A DNA stretch of 64,000 bases from CAYPHY01 sp964410625 (GCA_964410625.1 CAYPHY010000022.1:1-64000); one strand, 5' to 3'. Counted from the stretch's first letter, positions 26,112 through 35,330 are shown. Numbers and translations are program-made. Notes: generated by a model not told the origin, from the sequence alone.

Positions 26112-26591
26112 TCAAGCAATCCAGTGCGCCCATTGATCAGATGGTGTTTTATCGAGCATTTTCAGGTAGACGCTGATCTTGCCATAGAAAATGATCAACG
26201 CCTCTTGGTAAATGGTCAAATTCAGCTGAATGGGGATGACAAACCCACCCCCGCGATCAACCTTTTTCGTTTGCAACTCCTCGTCGGTGAACGCGGAAAT
26301 CACTTGCTCCAACTCCTGGTCCATCCGCTGATACCACTCGCGGAGGGCGGCTATACTCTGTTCCACTTCAGGCTCAGGGTGCTGGTAATCAAAGTGCAAC
26401 TCTAAGCTCTTGAAGGAGTTGATATAGTTCTGCTGTGTCTCCCCAATCTCGCGGCAAAGCGCACCGATGGGCAAATTACGGCCGCCCGGAGTGAAAGCCA
26501 ACTCCTCATCGCTCAACACATCCAGTACTTGCCCACGCAACCGCTGGTACAGGCGAAACAAGGGATAGTAGTCGGTCATAATATGGTTCAT
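26112..26591 (-). CDS. DinB-like four-helix protein lacking the metal-binding histidines
   Basis: The 159-residue product has the look of the DinB/YfiT-like superfamily: FRLYQRLRGQVLDVLSDEEL, PIGALCREIGETQQNYINSF and a C-terminal helix (NLTIYQEALIIFYGKISVYL) where DinB proteins carry the HxxxH-type metal site. The expected histidines are replaced here (ETQ and IYQEALIIFYGK), so metal-dependent activity is unlikely. The start has a gaggt site. Possible functions include a non-catalytic binding role. Confidence 0.7.
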   Translation of the reverse strand: MNHIMTDYYPLFRLYQRLRGQVLDVLSDEELAFTPGGRNLPIGALCREIGETQQNYINSFKSLELHFDYQHPEPEVEQSIAALREWYQRMDQELEQVISAFTDEELQTKKVDRGGGFVIPIQLNLTIYQEALIIFYGKISVYLKMLDKTPSDQWAHWIA

Positions 26592-26615
26592 AGTACCTCT
26601 TGCTGATTAATGGTT

Positions 26616-26680
26616 ACGCGGATGGCGCGGATAAAACGCTGATTACGCTGATCATACAAGTGTGATCAGCGTTTATTGGT
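26616..26680. repeat. gcggatnn.. repeat with 9-bp hairpin
   Basis: gcggatggcgcggataaaac precedes a stem cgctgatca/tgatcagcg (about 26645-26671). It follows the lipoprotein gene stop on the minus strand and could terminate it. Confidence 0.6.
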
Positions 26681-26688
26681 GTCCGATT

Positions 26689-27261
26689 TTATTGCGTCGG
26701 CGCTTGTGAGAGCAACCGCACCGCCAACTCTTGCATTGCCTGGATGTCTTCGGCCGTTGCCTCGCGTTCGCCTTCACCGTGAAACTCAACACCGACGCTC
26801 ATCGCGTCCGCCACTGCATCATCCTTCTGTTCGGTGTCGAAAGAGTCCAGGTTGCGCACCCAATCCTCAACCAGTGCCATTTGCTCCTCGGTCAGCCGCG
26901 TAGAGCCGACAATCTCTGGCGGATCGGCCGCGCACGTAGCAATTTCCACCTCTCCATTGGCATAGACCCTCACCCGATCACAAAATCCGGCAATCCCCCC
27001 CTCGCGATAGTATTCCATAACTAGGTTTTCCGCCTGGTCGTCCTCATTCTCGTTACCGGCATCACCATCCCCTTCATCCCCGCCAGCCTCATTGTCGTTG
27101 CCGCCCTCAACGTCCCCATTTTCACCAGTTCCGTTCCCTCCACCCGCTTCTTCCAATCCGCCATCATCCTCGCGCGGCGGCCGACCACACGCCATCCCAC
27201 CCACAACCAACATAAAAACCACCAACACCCACGCCAACACCTGCCAATACTGCCTTTTCAT
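26689..27261 (-). CDS. lipoprotein of unknown function with acidic linker
   Basis: A 190-residue exported lipoprotein. The signal segment (about residues 5-24) ends in a lipobox VGGMAC. A linker of about 50 residues rich in Gly, Asn, Glu and Asp follows, then a small domain of about 110 residues beginning VMEYYREGGIAGFCDRVRVY, with two cysteines (FCD and ATCA) that could form a disulfide. The C-terminal domain is reminiscent of small Chloroflexota lipoprotein domains, but I do not recognise it. A strong aaggagaaagg site precedes the ATG. Confidence 0.8.
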   Translation of the reverse strand: MKRQYWQVLAWVLVVFMLVVGGMACGRPPREDDGGLEEAGGGNGTGENGDVEGGNDNEAGGDEGDGDAGNENEDDQAENLVMEYYREGGIAGFCDRVRVYANGEVEIATCAADPPEIVGSTRLTEEQMALVEDWVRNLDSFDTEQKDDAVADAMSVGVEFHGEGEREATAEDIQAMQELAVRLLSQAPTQ

Positions 27262-27267
27262 TACCCT

Positions 27268-27335
27268 TTCTCCTTTTCAATCTCCCAATCTCTCAGTCTC
27301 CTAATCTCTAATCTCTAATTCCTACTCCCTAATCT
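27268..27335. repeat. gagattg-family array at the dnaE 3' end
   Basis: Tandem tctcccaatctctcagtctc units. The last codons and stop of the polymerase gene (LEIRE-stop, 27322) lie inside the array. Confidence 0.7.
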
Positions 27336-30300
27336 CCAACCTCTCCACCCCCTCCACCTGCAACCATCCCCCACCCCACTCATCCTCTGTCCACCGGCCG
27401 CGCAAGACAAAAGGCTGCCATAGGGTACGACGTGGCATAGTTGCATCCGCATCTTGTGCTATCTTAGCAATGATAAACGATTCGCCGTCGCTAAGAAAGA
27501 AACCGGAGCTACCTGTCCACCCTGGCAAACGTACCCCACAGACCTTAACTAATCGGCCGCGACTATTCGGCAGGCGTTGCAGGGAAACCGTTCGCGCCGG
27601 TAATTTGACCAACGACAACGGATGGACGCTGACCGGCAATCCCAGTAGCTCTCGTTCCCAGCGCAGGCGTTGTGCGGCCGAATCAGCGGCAACGACCGTT
27701 GGCGCAGCAAAGTCAAAGGCCAATTGTTGCACGCTTCCCGCCCGCGCCACCACGCCCGCTTCCTCCAGCAACGCCGCCCGGCTGTCGCCGAGACCATCCA
27801 ACGCCCCACACTGGATCAGGTGCTTCACCTCCTTTGGTTGGAGATCAACCCGCGCCAGCAGGTCGCGCAGGTCGGCAAACGGCCGTCGTCCGCGCTCCTC
27901 CACAATGGCCCGCACCGAGGCGCGGCGCAAATCGCGCACCTGCCCCAGTCCCATCCACAACGCCGGTTGCAACGAGCCGCCACCCGCCCCCTCCCCTTCC
28001 TCCGGCTCGTAGGTTAGCGTAAAGTGACGGCCGCTGCGGTTGATATGGGGCGGCCGCACAGCAATCCCCAACCGTCGCGCCTCGGCCATGTAGATCGCCG
28101 GATGGTGGAAGCCACCGGCATCGGCCAGTCGCGCACAGAGAAATTCGGCCGGCCAATGGGCTTTGATAAACGCCGAACGGTAGGCGACATCGGCATAGGC
28201 GGTGGCGTGTCCCTGGTTAAAGCCATATCCGGCAAAGGCCATGATTTGTTTCCACAGCTTTTCCGCCTGCTCCTCGCTCATGCCGGGGCCATCGGGGGCC
28301 GGTCGCTGGCATCCGCTGACAAAACGGAGACTGAGCGCCTCCATCTCACCCGCCTTAAACTTGCTCATGCCGTGGCGCAGGCGGTCAGCTTCCGCCCAAC
28401 TCAGCCCGGCAATCTCCCGCGCCACACGCAACACCTGCTCCTGAAAGAGCAAAACGCCTTTGGTCCGCCCTAAAATCGGTTCTAACGCTGGATGGAGATA
28501 ACCGACCGGCTCCTCGCCACGATAGCGGCGAACAAAGGTACGGGCCATGCCCCCGGTTGCCGGGCCGGGCTTAAAGAAGGCGCCAGCGATGGCTAAGTCG
28601 GCAATCGTCCGCGCCTTTAGCTGGCGCAGCGTCCGTTGCGCCCCTTCCGATTCACATTGAAAGACGCCAATCCCCGCCCCACTCGCCAGCATATCGCCAG
28701 TTTGGGGATCGTCATCGGCAATATCGGCCAGGTTAAATTCAGGCTGGTGGAATTCGCGCACCAACTCGGCCGCATCCGCCAGCACGGTCAAGGCGCGAAT
28801 GCCCAACAGGTCAATCTTCGGCAAACCGAGTGTCTCCAAGTCGGCCGCGTCATATTGCGTGGCTAAGAAGCCCTTTGGCGAAAGCTGCACCGGCACCACC
28901 TCGGTTAGTGGCCCCGGCGTGATCACAATGCCGCCAGGGTGCAAACTGAGATGGTGGGGCTGGCCGATGAGATTGTAAGCCTGCTCGATAACCTGATGTT
29001 GTAGCGGATCAGCCACTTCCGCCAGCGCTTCTTCTAGCGTAGTGTGCTGCCTACGCCGGGGGTCTGGATGCCAGCTAGAGGGCATGACCCGGCTGAGGGC
29101 TTGAATCGTCTCTTCATCTAGTCCATACGCTTTGCCCACCTCGCGCACGGCCGAACGAGGCTGCATGGTGCTGATCGTAGACACCAGGGCCACACGCTCC
29201 GCGCCATAGTGCTCCCGGACATAGGCCAACACCTCATCGCGGCGGCGACTGCAAAAGTCGAGGTCAATATCCGGCGGGTTGCGCCGTGCCGGGTTGAGAA
29301 AGCGCTCAAATAGCAAGTCGTGGGCCAGCGGATCGACGTTGGTAATGCCCAGGCAGTAAGCGACCAACGAATTGGCGACGCTGCCGCGCGTGTTCACCGG
29401 CACATCCTGCCGCCGGGCAAAGCCTACGATGTCGGCCACTACCAGAAACAAGGGGGCAAAACCGGACTCGGTAATGGCATCCAGCTCCTGTTTCAGGCGG
29501 CGAGTGGCCTGCGCGGGTGGCTTATCGCCATATCGCTCGCGCAAACCGGCACGTGCCTGGGCAACGACGGCTGTCTCCGGTGTTTCCTTCTCCGCCAGCA
29601 TGGGCGCAGGCCAGATGGTACGGCCGTAAGGAACCGCCGGTTCGCAGCGTTCAGCAATCGCCGCCGCGTTCTCCAAAAGCGCCGGCCGCTCCCGGTAAGC
29701 GTGCAACATCTCCTGCGGCGTCGGCCAGTGGAGGGAGACGGTCGCATCCCCCAAAGCGGGTAACTGCTCCGGCGCAACCGCTTCCAACGGGCAATTGTGG
29801 TCAATGGCCGCCATCAGCTTCAGCAGTGGGGATTGCGCCGCTTCCAGGCAATAGATGGGCTGTACGGCCACAGGAGGCAAGCCAAAACGTGACCCGAGCC
29901 GCAACAATTCATCCACCAGGCCAGAAGGCGACATCGCGCCATCCAGCAACGCAGGGGCAATGCTTAGGTAACAGTTGCCGGTGAACAAGCCGCCCAACCG
30001 CGACGCATAGCGCGTGGCGGCCTGGTAATTCCCGGCTCGTAGATACCGTTCTAGCCAGTCAGCACGGCCGCCGGTCAGGCAAATCAACCCGCGCTGGTGG
30101 GCTTTTAACTCCTCCCAAGATAGTCCCAGGCGCAAACGCCGTTTGCGGTCGGGGTCGCTCTGCAACAGCGAGGAGAGGCCGCAAAGCGAGCGGTACCCTT
30201 CCCGGTTTCTCGCCAGCAAGACCAGTTGGCCGGTTGCGCCCAGATGGTCAGGGGCGACATCTTCGGCGGGCGCGGCGATGGAGACAGTCATGCCGATGAT

Positions 30301-30498
30301 CGGCCGCAGGTCGGCCGCGCGGCAAGCCCGGTCAAAGGCCACCGCCCCACTGAGTATATTGGTGTCGGTCAATGCCAGGTGGCGCAGGTCGTCGGCACAG
30401 GCGCGTTCAACCAGTGATTGAATGGATGGCAAACCACCCAGTAAGCTAAAGTGCGAGTGGACGCATAAGTGTGTAAAATTGGTCGGCAGTTCGTCCAT
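27322..30498 (-). CDS. DNA polymerase III alpha-type subunit (DnaE family, ImuC/DnaE2-sized)
   Basis: A C-family replicative or translesion polymerase. The PHP domain opens with HLCVHSHFSLLGGLPS; the palm has the catalytic PPDIDLDFCS (about 405-412); further on are GVLLFQEQVLRVAREIAG, GYGFNQGHATAYADVAYRSA and the helix-hairpin-helix region LIQCGALDGLGD. A C-terminal OB-like fold starts near LVKVCGVRLPGWTG. At 1058 residues it is shorter than typical DnaE1 (about 1150-1180) and matches the error-prone DnaE2/ImuC class, but ImuA and ImuB are not in this window. The function as main replicase or mutasome polymerase cannot be decided. The stop codon lies in a repeat array. Confidence 0.9.
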   Translation of the reverse strand: MDELPTNFTHLCVHSHFSLLGGLPSIQSLVERACADDLRHLALTDTNILSGAVAFDRACRAADLRPIIGMTVSIAAPAEDVAPDHLGATGQLVLLARNREGYRSLCGLSSLLQSDPDRKRRLRLGLSWEELKAHQRGLICLTGGRADWLERYLRAGNYQAATRYASRLGGLFTGNCYLSIAPALLDGAMSPSGLVDELLRLGSRFGLPPVAVQPIYCLEAAQSPLLKLMAAIDHNCPLEAVAPEQLPALGDATVSLHWPTPQEMLHAYRERPALLENAAAIAERCEPAVPYGRTIWPAPMLAEKETPETAVVAQARAGLRERYGDKPPAQATRRLKQELDAITESGFAPLFLVVADIVGFARRQDVPVNTRGSVANSLVAYCLGITNVDPLAHDLLFERFLNPARRNPPDIDLDFCSRRRDEVLAYVREHYGAERVALVSTISTMQPRSAVREVGKAYGLDEETIQALSRVMPSSWHPDPRRRQHTTLEEALAEVADPLQHQVIEQAYNLIGQPHHLSLHPGGIVITPGPLTEVVPVQLSPKGFLATQYDAADLETLGLPKIDLLGIRALTVLADAAELVREFHQPEFNLADIADDDPQTGDMLASGAGIGVFQCESEGAQRTLRQLKARTIADLAIAGAFFKPGPATGGMARTFVRRYRGEEPVGYLHPALEPILGRTKGVLLFQEQVLRVAREIAGLSWAEADRLRHGMSKFKAGEMEALSLRFVSGCQRPAPDGPGMSEEQAEKLWKQIMAFAGYGFNQGHATAYADVAYRSAFIKAHWPAEFLCARLADAGGFHHPAIYMAEARRLGIAVRPPHINRSGRHFTLTYEPEEGEGAGGGSLQPALWMGLGQVRDLRRASVRAIVEERGRRPFADLRDLLARVDLQPKEVKHLIQCGALDGLGDSRAALLEEAGVVARAGSVQQLAFDFAAPTVVAADSAAQRLRWERELLGLPVSVHPLSLVKLPARTVSLQRLPNSRGRLVKVCGVRLPGWTGSSGFFLSDGESFIIAKIAQDADATMPRRTLWQPFVLRGRWTEDEWGGGWLQVEGVERLEIRE

Positions 30499-30547
30499 AC
30501 GCCACTGATCGTATGAGCAAGCGCATTTGTCGGCAATAGCAATTTAT

Positions 30548-30682
30548 ACTGTAGCGCAATTGGCCAACCCGCAAGCTCAAACTTCCGGTTTAGGCAAACC
30601 GGGTTACATTGTAGCGCGGGTTGGGGTTTTCAACCGAAACCCGCAAGCTTAAACTTCCGGTTTAGACAAACCGGGCTACAGT
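30548..30682. repeat. two tandem copies of a gtagcgc...aaccggg element
   Basis: The unit tgtagcgc...cccgcaagctnaaacttccggtttag-caaaccggg-tac occurs twice (about 30549-30615 and 30614-30682). Each copy has ccggttta/aaaccgg palindromes. It lies between the divergent polymerase gene and the gene at 30702. Confidence 0.75.
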
Positions 30683-30701
30683 TTTTAAGGACAGACAAGG
30701 C

Positions 30702-31142
30702 ATGATCTCTCTTGACTTGGCCCGCCAGTTAAAGGAAGCCGGTTTGATCTGGCAGGCGGGCAACTATGACTTTTTTGCCATCCCGGATCGGGACATGGAC
30801 GACCGCATCTTTGTCATCACCGATGTGATGGCGCAGTTGGGGCTGCTCAAGGGTTGGCCGGCGGTGACGTTTTATGGCACGGCCGAATGGGCGCTCGATT
30901 ACATCCTGACCACCGAAGTGATCTGGCTACCCAGCGAGGAGCAACTACGCGCGGCCTTATTGGAAAACTTGCTCGATGAACCAAGCCCCACCTTACGCCT
31001 CTGGCTGGAAGATAATGTATACCATTGCCAGGTGGCGTTTCATGGGGCAACGTTGTCGGCATCGGCCGATAAGGCGGCCGATGCCTATGGCCGGACACTT
31101 TTATCACTCTTACACGCCAGAAACGACGCATATCGTGTATAA
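30702..31142 (+). CDS. small soluble protein of unknown function
   Basis: The 146-residue product has no motif I can name. It begins MISLDLARQLKEAGLIW and contains DFFAIPDRDMDDRIFVITD, YGTAEWALDYILTTEVIWLP and a C-terminal YGRTLLSLL, with no membrane segment or signal. Length and codon usage suggest a real cytoplasmic protein. It is 18 bases upstream of a membrane protein gene on the same strand, and a tataat (31138-31143) overlaps its stop codon. Confidence 0.72.
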   Translation: MISLDLARQLKEAGLIWQAGNYDFFAIPDRDMDDRIFVITDVMAQLGLLKGWPAVTFYGTAEWALDYILTTEVIWLPSEEQLRAALLENLLDEPSPTLRLWLEDNVYHCQVAFHGATLSASADKAADAYGRTLLSLLHARNDAYRV

Positions 31143-31160
31143 TCCTCTTATCTATTAATC

Positions 31161-31685
31161 ATGGCACGCTTCATCCGTCGTCTTGGCGTAATCCCCTATC
31201 TGATCGTTGGCCTTGTCATTCTGGCGCTGGGGGTCATGCTGCTCACCTATGTTGTGGACAACTGGTGGCCGTTTGACATAGCGCGGCTCGATCTGGTCCG
31301 CGCGGCTGCGCAGGGACGCGCCGACGCAGCCACGCTTTTGAGCGCGGCCAACATCGAAATCATCTTTGTTTTTCTGACGGCCGTGGGTATCGCCGTTTCC
31401 GGGCTAACCTTGCCGTTGTTTTACTTACTCGGTCTGCGCTTTGGCGCTGCGGGCAATGCTGCCGGTTACGCACCCCGTTTTGTGGTGGTGCTGCGGCAAT
31501 CAGCCTGGATGGGCATCTGGGTTGCCTTTTGTCTCTGGCTGCAAATGAACCGTACATTGGGCGTCGCCGTCGCCATCCTGGGCGGTGGGGTGCTGGTGTT
31601 GTTTGAAATTTTGCTGCAAATTCGCGCCCGCGCGGCCGGGATCGGTTTACCTGCAGGCGCTGCCTCGACTATGAGAGAATCGTAA
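31161..31685 (+). CDS. small multi-pass membrane protein of unknown function
   Basis: A 174-residue protein with four hydrophobic segments at about 10-33, 65-90, 107-122 and 128-148. An Arg-rich start (MARFIRRLG) suggests an inside N-terminus. No family recognised. It may be co-transcribed with the gene before it; a palindromic repeat separates it from selA. Confidence 0.72.
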   Translation: MARFIRRLGVIPYLIVGLVILALGVMLLTYVVDNWWPFDIARLDLVRAAAQGRADAATLLSAANIEIIFVFLTAVGIAVSGLTLPLFYLLGLRFGAAGNAAGYAPRFVVVLRQSAWMGIWVAFCLWLQMNRTLGVAVAILGGGVLVLFEILLQIRARAAGIGLPAGAASTMRES

Positions 31686-31712
31686 ATACGCGATTTACCA
31701 AATCGCGCTACA
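31686..31712. repeat. dispersed palindrome, cgcgattt/aaatcgcg followed by ctaca
   Basis: cgcgattt (31689-31696) and aaatcgcg (31700-31707) flank acc; ctaca follows. Same family as the copies at 1375 and 46408. Confidence 0.65.
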
Positions 31713-31719
31713 CACCATA

Positions 31720-33120
31720 ATGTCCGACTCCACCGTTTCTCTACCGTCACAATTGTTGCGCCAGTTGCCCAGCGTTGACCGGCTGCTGCAATCGCCTGAC
31801 GCGGCGCAATTAACGGAGGCGTATGGACATGCGCTCACGGTTGAGGCATTACGCGCCACGCTCAGCGAGGTGCGGGCGGCCGTCCGCGACAATGGGGCCA
31901 GGCAACTGCCTACGGAAACGACCCTGCTCGACGAAGCGCAACAGTGGTTACAAGGGTTGCTGGAGCCGACACTACGGCCGCTGATCAACGCCACCGGCAT
32001 CATCGTCCATACCAACCTCGGCCGCGCTCCGTTGAGCCAGGCGGCATTGGCGGCCGTGCAAGCTGTCGGCCGGGGGTATTCAAACCTGGAGTATGACATC
32101 GAGGCCGGGCAGCGCGGATCACGCACCATCCATGCCGAAGCGTTGCTGGCGCGGCTGACCGGCGCGGAAGCGGCGTTGGTGGTCAACAACAATGCGGCGG
32201 CCGTTCTGTTGATGCTGACTACTCTCTGCCAGGGGCGGGAGGTGGTTATCAGTCGTGGGCAGTTGGTGGAGATCGGTGGCGGCTTTCGTATTCCCGACGT
32301 GATGGCGCAATCAGGGGCACGACTGGTCGAAGTAGGGACCACCAACCGCACCCACTTGCGCGACTATGCCCAGGCGATAACGGAGAACACGGCCGCGCTG
32401 CTGGTTGCCCACCACTCCAACTACCGCATCGTTGGCTTCACCAGCGAACCGGCGCTGGATGAACTGGCGCAACTGGCCCACCAGAATGGGTTGCCCCTAC
32501 TCTACGACCAGGGCAGCGGGGCGTTGCTCGATGTCGCGCCCTACGGCCTGCTCCACGAGCCAACGGTGCAGGAAGGGCTGGCGGCCAGGTGCGACGTCGT
32601 CGCCTTCAGTGGTGACAAGTTACTCGGCGGGCCGCAGGCGGGGATTTTGTGCGGCCGTGCTGAACTCATCGGCCGTCTCAAGCGCCATCCCCTCGCCCGT
32701 GCTGTTCGCGCCGATAAGCTTTGTCTGGCTGCCCTCTCGGCAACTCTGCACCACTATCTGAAAGGGGAGGCAACGGCCGAAGTCCCGGTCTGGCAAATGA
32801 TCGCCAGGCCGCTCAGCCAGATAGAAGCAGAAGCACAGCAGTGGGCGGCTCATCTCGTTGAACAAGGCGTTCAAGCGGCGGTCATCGGTAGTGAGTCTTA
32901 TGTTGGCGGCGGCACTCTGCCGGGCACGAGCCTGCCCACGAGGGTTGTCGCAATTGAAAGCCAGCGGGTAGACGCGCTGGCGGCCGCCTTACGTACCGCG
33001 CCGGTTGCGGTGATCGGCCGTATTCAGGACGGCCGCCTCTTGCTCGATCCGCGCACGGTCTTACCTGGGCAGGCGGATGCGCTGTTACAATCCCTGCTCG
33101 ACTGCCATAGGGTACTTTAG
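31720..33120 (+). CDS. selA: L-seryl-tRNA(Sec) selenium transferase
   Basis: SelA is a PLP enzyme that converts seryl-tRNA(Sec) to selenocysteinyl-tRNA(Sec) using selenophosphate. The 466-residue product has LPSVDRLLQ, INATGIIVHTNLGRAPLS, YSNLEYDIEAGQRGSR, and VAFSGDKLLGGPQAG, whose Lys (about 297) should bind PLP. It indicates that the organism uses selenocysteine. SelB, SelD and the tRNA-Sec gene, which often lie near selA, are not seen here. The next gene is tsaD. Confidence 0.94.
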   Translation: MSDSTVSLPSQLLRQLPSVDRLLQSPDAAQLTEAYGHALTVEALRATLSEVRAAVRDNGARQLPTETTLLDEAQQWLQGLLEPTLRPLINATGIIVHTNLGRAPLSQAALAAVQAVGRGYSNLEYDIEAGQRGSRTIHAEALLARLTGAEAALVVNNNAAAVLLMLTTLCQGREVVISRGQLVEIGGGFRIPDVMAQSGARLVEVGTTNRTHLRDYAQAITENTAALLVAHHSNYRIVGFTSEPALDELAQLAHQNGLPLLYDQGSGALLDVAPYGLLHEPTVQEGLAARCDVVAFSGDKLLGGPQAGILCGRAELIGRLKRHPLARAVRADKLCLAALSATLHHYLKGEATAEVPVWQMIARPLSQIEAEAQQWAAHLVEQGVQAAVIGSESYVGGGTLPGTSLPTRVVAIESQRVDALAAALRTAPVAVIGRIQDGRLLLDPRTVLPGQADALLQSLLDCHRVL

Positions 33121-33167
33121 TACTATTGTTGAGAGGATAGCGGTAGGTGATAGTGAAGAGGTAAACA

Positions 33168-33204
33168 GTTTAGAAACCGGGTTTCTTGAAGAAACCCGGT
33201 TTCT
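33168..33204. repeat. gaaaccgggtttc palindrome
   Basis: agaaaccgggtttctt and gaagaaacccggtttct form an almost perfect hairpin with about 15-bp arms, which themselves contain the palindrome aaaccgggttt. It lies between selA and tsaD. Confidence 0.75.
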
Positions 33205-33213
33205 CGGACAAGA

Positions 33214-34242
33214 ATGATGAGTCAAGCAACGCGCATATTGGCAATTGAAACTTCCTGTGACGAGACGGCCGCGGCGGTGGTCGCTGATGGCAAGACGATC
33301 CTCAGCAACGTCATCGCCAGCCAGGCCAAGCTCCACGCGCAATATGGCGGGGTCTTTCCCGAAGTGGCTTCGCGCCGCCATGTGGAAGTGATCTACGCCG
33401 TCGTTGATCAGGCGTTGCGCGAGGCTCATCTGGGCTTTGAGGACCTCGATTGCATTGCCGTCACCCAGGGGCCAGGGTTGGTTGGCTCGTTGCTGGTTGG
33501 TATGAATATGGCCAAAGGGTTGGCGCTGGGGCGCAATAAGCCGTTGCTGGGCATCAACCATATCGAAGGGCATATCTACTCCGTCTGGCTGACCGAAGCG
33601 GCCGATGAGATCACCTTCCCCGTCCTCAACCTGATCGTCAGCGGCGGACACACCGAACTCTATCTGATGACCGATCACGGCCGTTACCAACATTTGGGCG
33701 GCACGCTGGACGACGCGGCCGGGGAAGCGTTTGATAAAGTCGGCCGTCTGCTGGAACTGCCCTACCCCGGTGGCCCGGCGATTGATGCGGCCGCCGCCAA
33801 CGGCAACCCCAACGCCATCCGCTTTCCACGGGCGGTCATGGACCAGGAATACGGCTATAATTTCAGTTTCAGCGGCCTAAAAACGGCGATGATGCGCCAG
33901 GTGAAGCAGTATGAACCGGGGCGGCTGCCGGTGGATGATCTGGCTGCCGGATTCCAGGCGGCCGTGGTGGATATGCTGGTAACGAAGACATTGCAAGCGG
34001 CGATTGAGTATGAGGCAACGGCCGTTCATGTCGTCGGTGGTGTCTCGGCCAACAGCGCATTACGCCGCGAGATGACGGAGCAATTCCAGCAACAAGAGCG
34101 CAACATCCCGGTGCGTATTCCGCCGCTTGTTCTTTGCACGGATAATGCAGCGATGATCGCCGCCGCCGCCCATTGGCACTTTCTCAGCGGCCGCCGCGAC
34201 TCGCTTGACCTGGATGTTTCACCCGGTCTGCGACTAGCATGA
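33214..34242 (+). CDS. tsaD: tRNA N6-threonylcarbamoyladenosine transferase TsaD
   Basis: TsaD transfers the threonylcarbamoyl group to A37 of ANN-decoding tRNAs, working with TsaB, TsaC and TsaE. The 342-residue protein has ILAIETSCDETAAAVV, the metal-binding HIEGHIYSVW, the nucleotide-binding LIVSGGHTELYL, GEAFDKVGRLL and CTDNAAMIAAAA with the third metal ligand. Two adjacent ATG codons (33214, 33217) could start it. It overlaps the following histidine kinase gene by four bases. Confidence 0.95.
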   Translation: MMSQATRILAIETSCDETAAAVVADGKTILSNVIASQAKLHAQYGGVFPEVASRRHVEVIYAVVDQALREAHLGFEDLDCIAVTQGPGLVGSLLVGMNMAKGLALGRNKPLLGINHIEGHIYSVWLTEAADEITFPVLNLIVSGGHTELYLMTDHGRYQHLGGTLDDAAGEAFDKVGRLLELPYPGGPAIDAAAANGNPNAIRFPRAVMDQEYGYNFSFSGLKTAMMRQVKQYEPGRLPVDDLAAGFQAAVVDMLVTKTLQAAIEYEATAVHVVGGVSANSALRREMTEQFQQQERNIPVRIPPLVLCTDNAAMIAAAAHWHFLSGRRDSLDLDVSPGLRLA

Positions 34243-35330
34243 ACGCAACCGATAATCAATCACTTATGCTTAGCATTGACGAACCATCTGCTTCTCTGCT
34301 AGAAGCGCGATTGGATCATTTGTTCACCGAGAGCTTTGATCCGATTTTACTTACTGATCTCCAGGGGCGGGTGAGCGCGGCGAACCGGCGGGCCAGTATG
34401 TTTTTCCATAAGTCCCCCGAACTGTTGAAAGGGGCGGACATCGCTGAGTTACTCACCCCGGCTACGCTGCAACTGCACTGGGAGCAGGGGGACGAGACAT
34501 TTAGCACGCAGGTCGCAATGGATGACGGCCGCCGCATAACCATCCATGCCCAACGACTTCCAGGGGCCAGTGAGGTGCAGTGGATTCTCCACGACAGTTC
34601 CAACAGAGCGGAACTGGAGCAGATGCAACAAGACCTGACCGCCATGCTGATGCACGATCTGCAAAGCCCGTTGGGCAATGTCATTTCCAGCCTGGAACTG
34701 ATCCGCAACCTCGTCGCCAACAGCAACCATGACTCTGTGCTGCACTCGATGCTCGACATCGCCATGCGCAGCAGCAACCACCTGCAAACGCTGATCGCCT
34801 CCCTGCTCGACATCAGCCGCCTGGAAGCGGGCCATCCGATCAGCGAACGGCAAGCGGTCAACATCCGCCAACTGGTGGAAAGCGTCTATGAGATCGAGCA
34901 GCCTAACTTTGAGAAGCGTGGGGTGGATTTTGTGAATGGCGTGGCGGCCGATGCTCCCCCTGTCTATATCGAAAAGAGCATGATCAGCCGTGTGTTGTTA
35001 AATTTGCTCGATAACGCATTGAAACAGAGCCAGGAAGGGCAGGCGATCACCATTCGCAGCAAGGAAACGGCCGCCAACGGCTGGCTCACCATCTCCGTCA
35101 GCGACGAGGGGGCTGGCATTCCCGAAGCGTATCGCCAGGCGGTCTTTGAAAAGTTTGAGCGTGTCCACAATGACTCCTCTTCTAAGGGGCTAGGCCTGGG
35201 ATTGGCCTTTTGCCGTTTGGCCGTTGAAGCCCATGGCGGCCGCATCTGGGTAGACGACGCCCCCGAAGGAGGGGCAAGGTTTCAGTTTACGCTCCCTACT
35301 GTGGGAGAGACTGAGAGACTGGGAGATTGA
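34239..35330 (+). CDS. PAS-domain sensor histidine kinase
   Basis: A soluble histidine kinase of 363 residues. A PAS-like sensor occupies about residues 25-125 (FDPILLTDLQGRVSAANRRA). The dimerisation helix has the phospho-acceptor His in MLMHDLQSPLGNVISSLEL (about 140). The ATPase domain has NLLDNALKQS (N box), VSDEGAGIP (G1) and GLGLGLAFCRLAVEAHGGRI (G2). No membrane segment is visible, so it likely senses a cytoplasmic signal. It starts within the tsaD stop (ATGA). No response regulator gene is adjacent. The last residues (GETERLGD) and stop codon come from a gagactg-family repeat. Confidence 0.9.
   Translation: MNATDNQSLMLSIDEPSASLLEARLDHLFTESFDPILLTDLQGRVSAANRRASMFFHKSPELLKGADIAELLTPATLQLHWEQGDETFSTQVAMDDGRRITIHAQRLPGASEVQWILHDSSNRAELEQMQQDLTAMLMHDLQSPLGNVISSLELIRNLVANSNHDSVLHSMLDIAMRSSNHLQTLIASLLDISRLEAGHPISERQAVNIRQLVESVYEIEQPNFEKRGVDFVNGVAADAPPVYIEKSMISRVLLNLLDNALKQSQEGQAITIRSKETAANGWLTISVSDEGAGIPEAYRQAVFEKFERVHNDSSSKGLGLGLAFCRLAVEAHGGRIWVDDAPEGGARFQFTLPTVGETERLGD

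Noticed and set aside
33121..33213. Possible tRNA-Sec gene between selA and tsaD
   Set aside because: The gap is too short and holds only the gaaaccgggtttc hairpin; no acceptor stem or T-loop signature.
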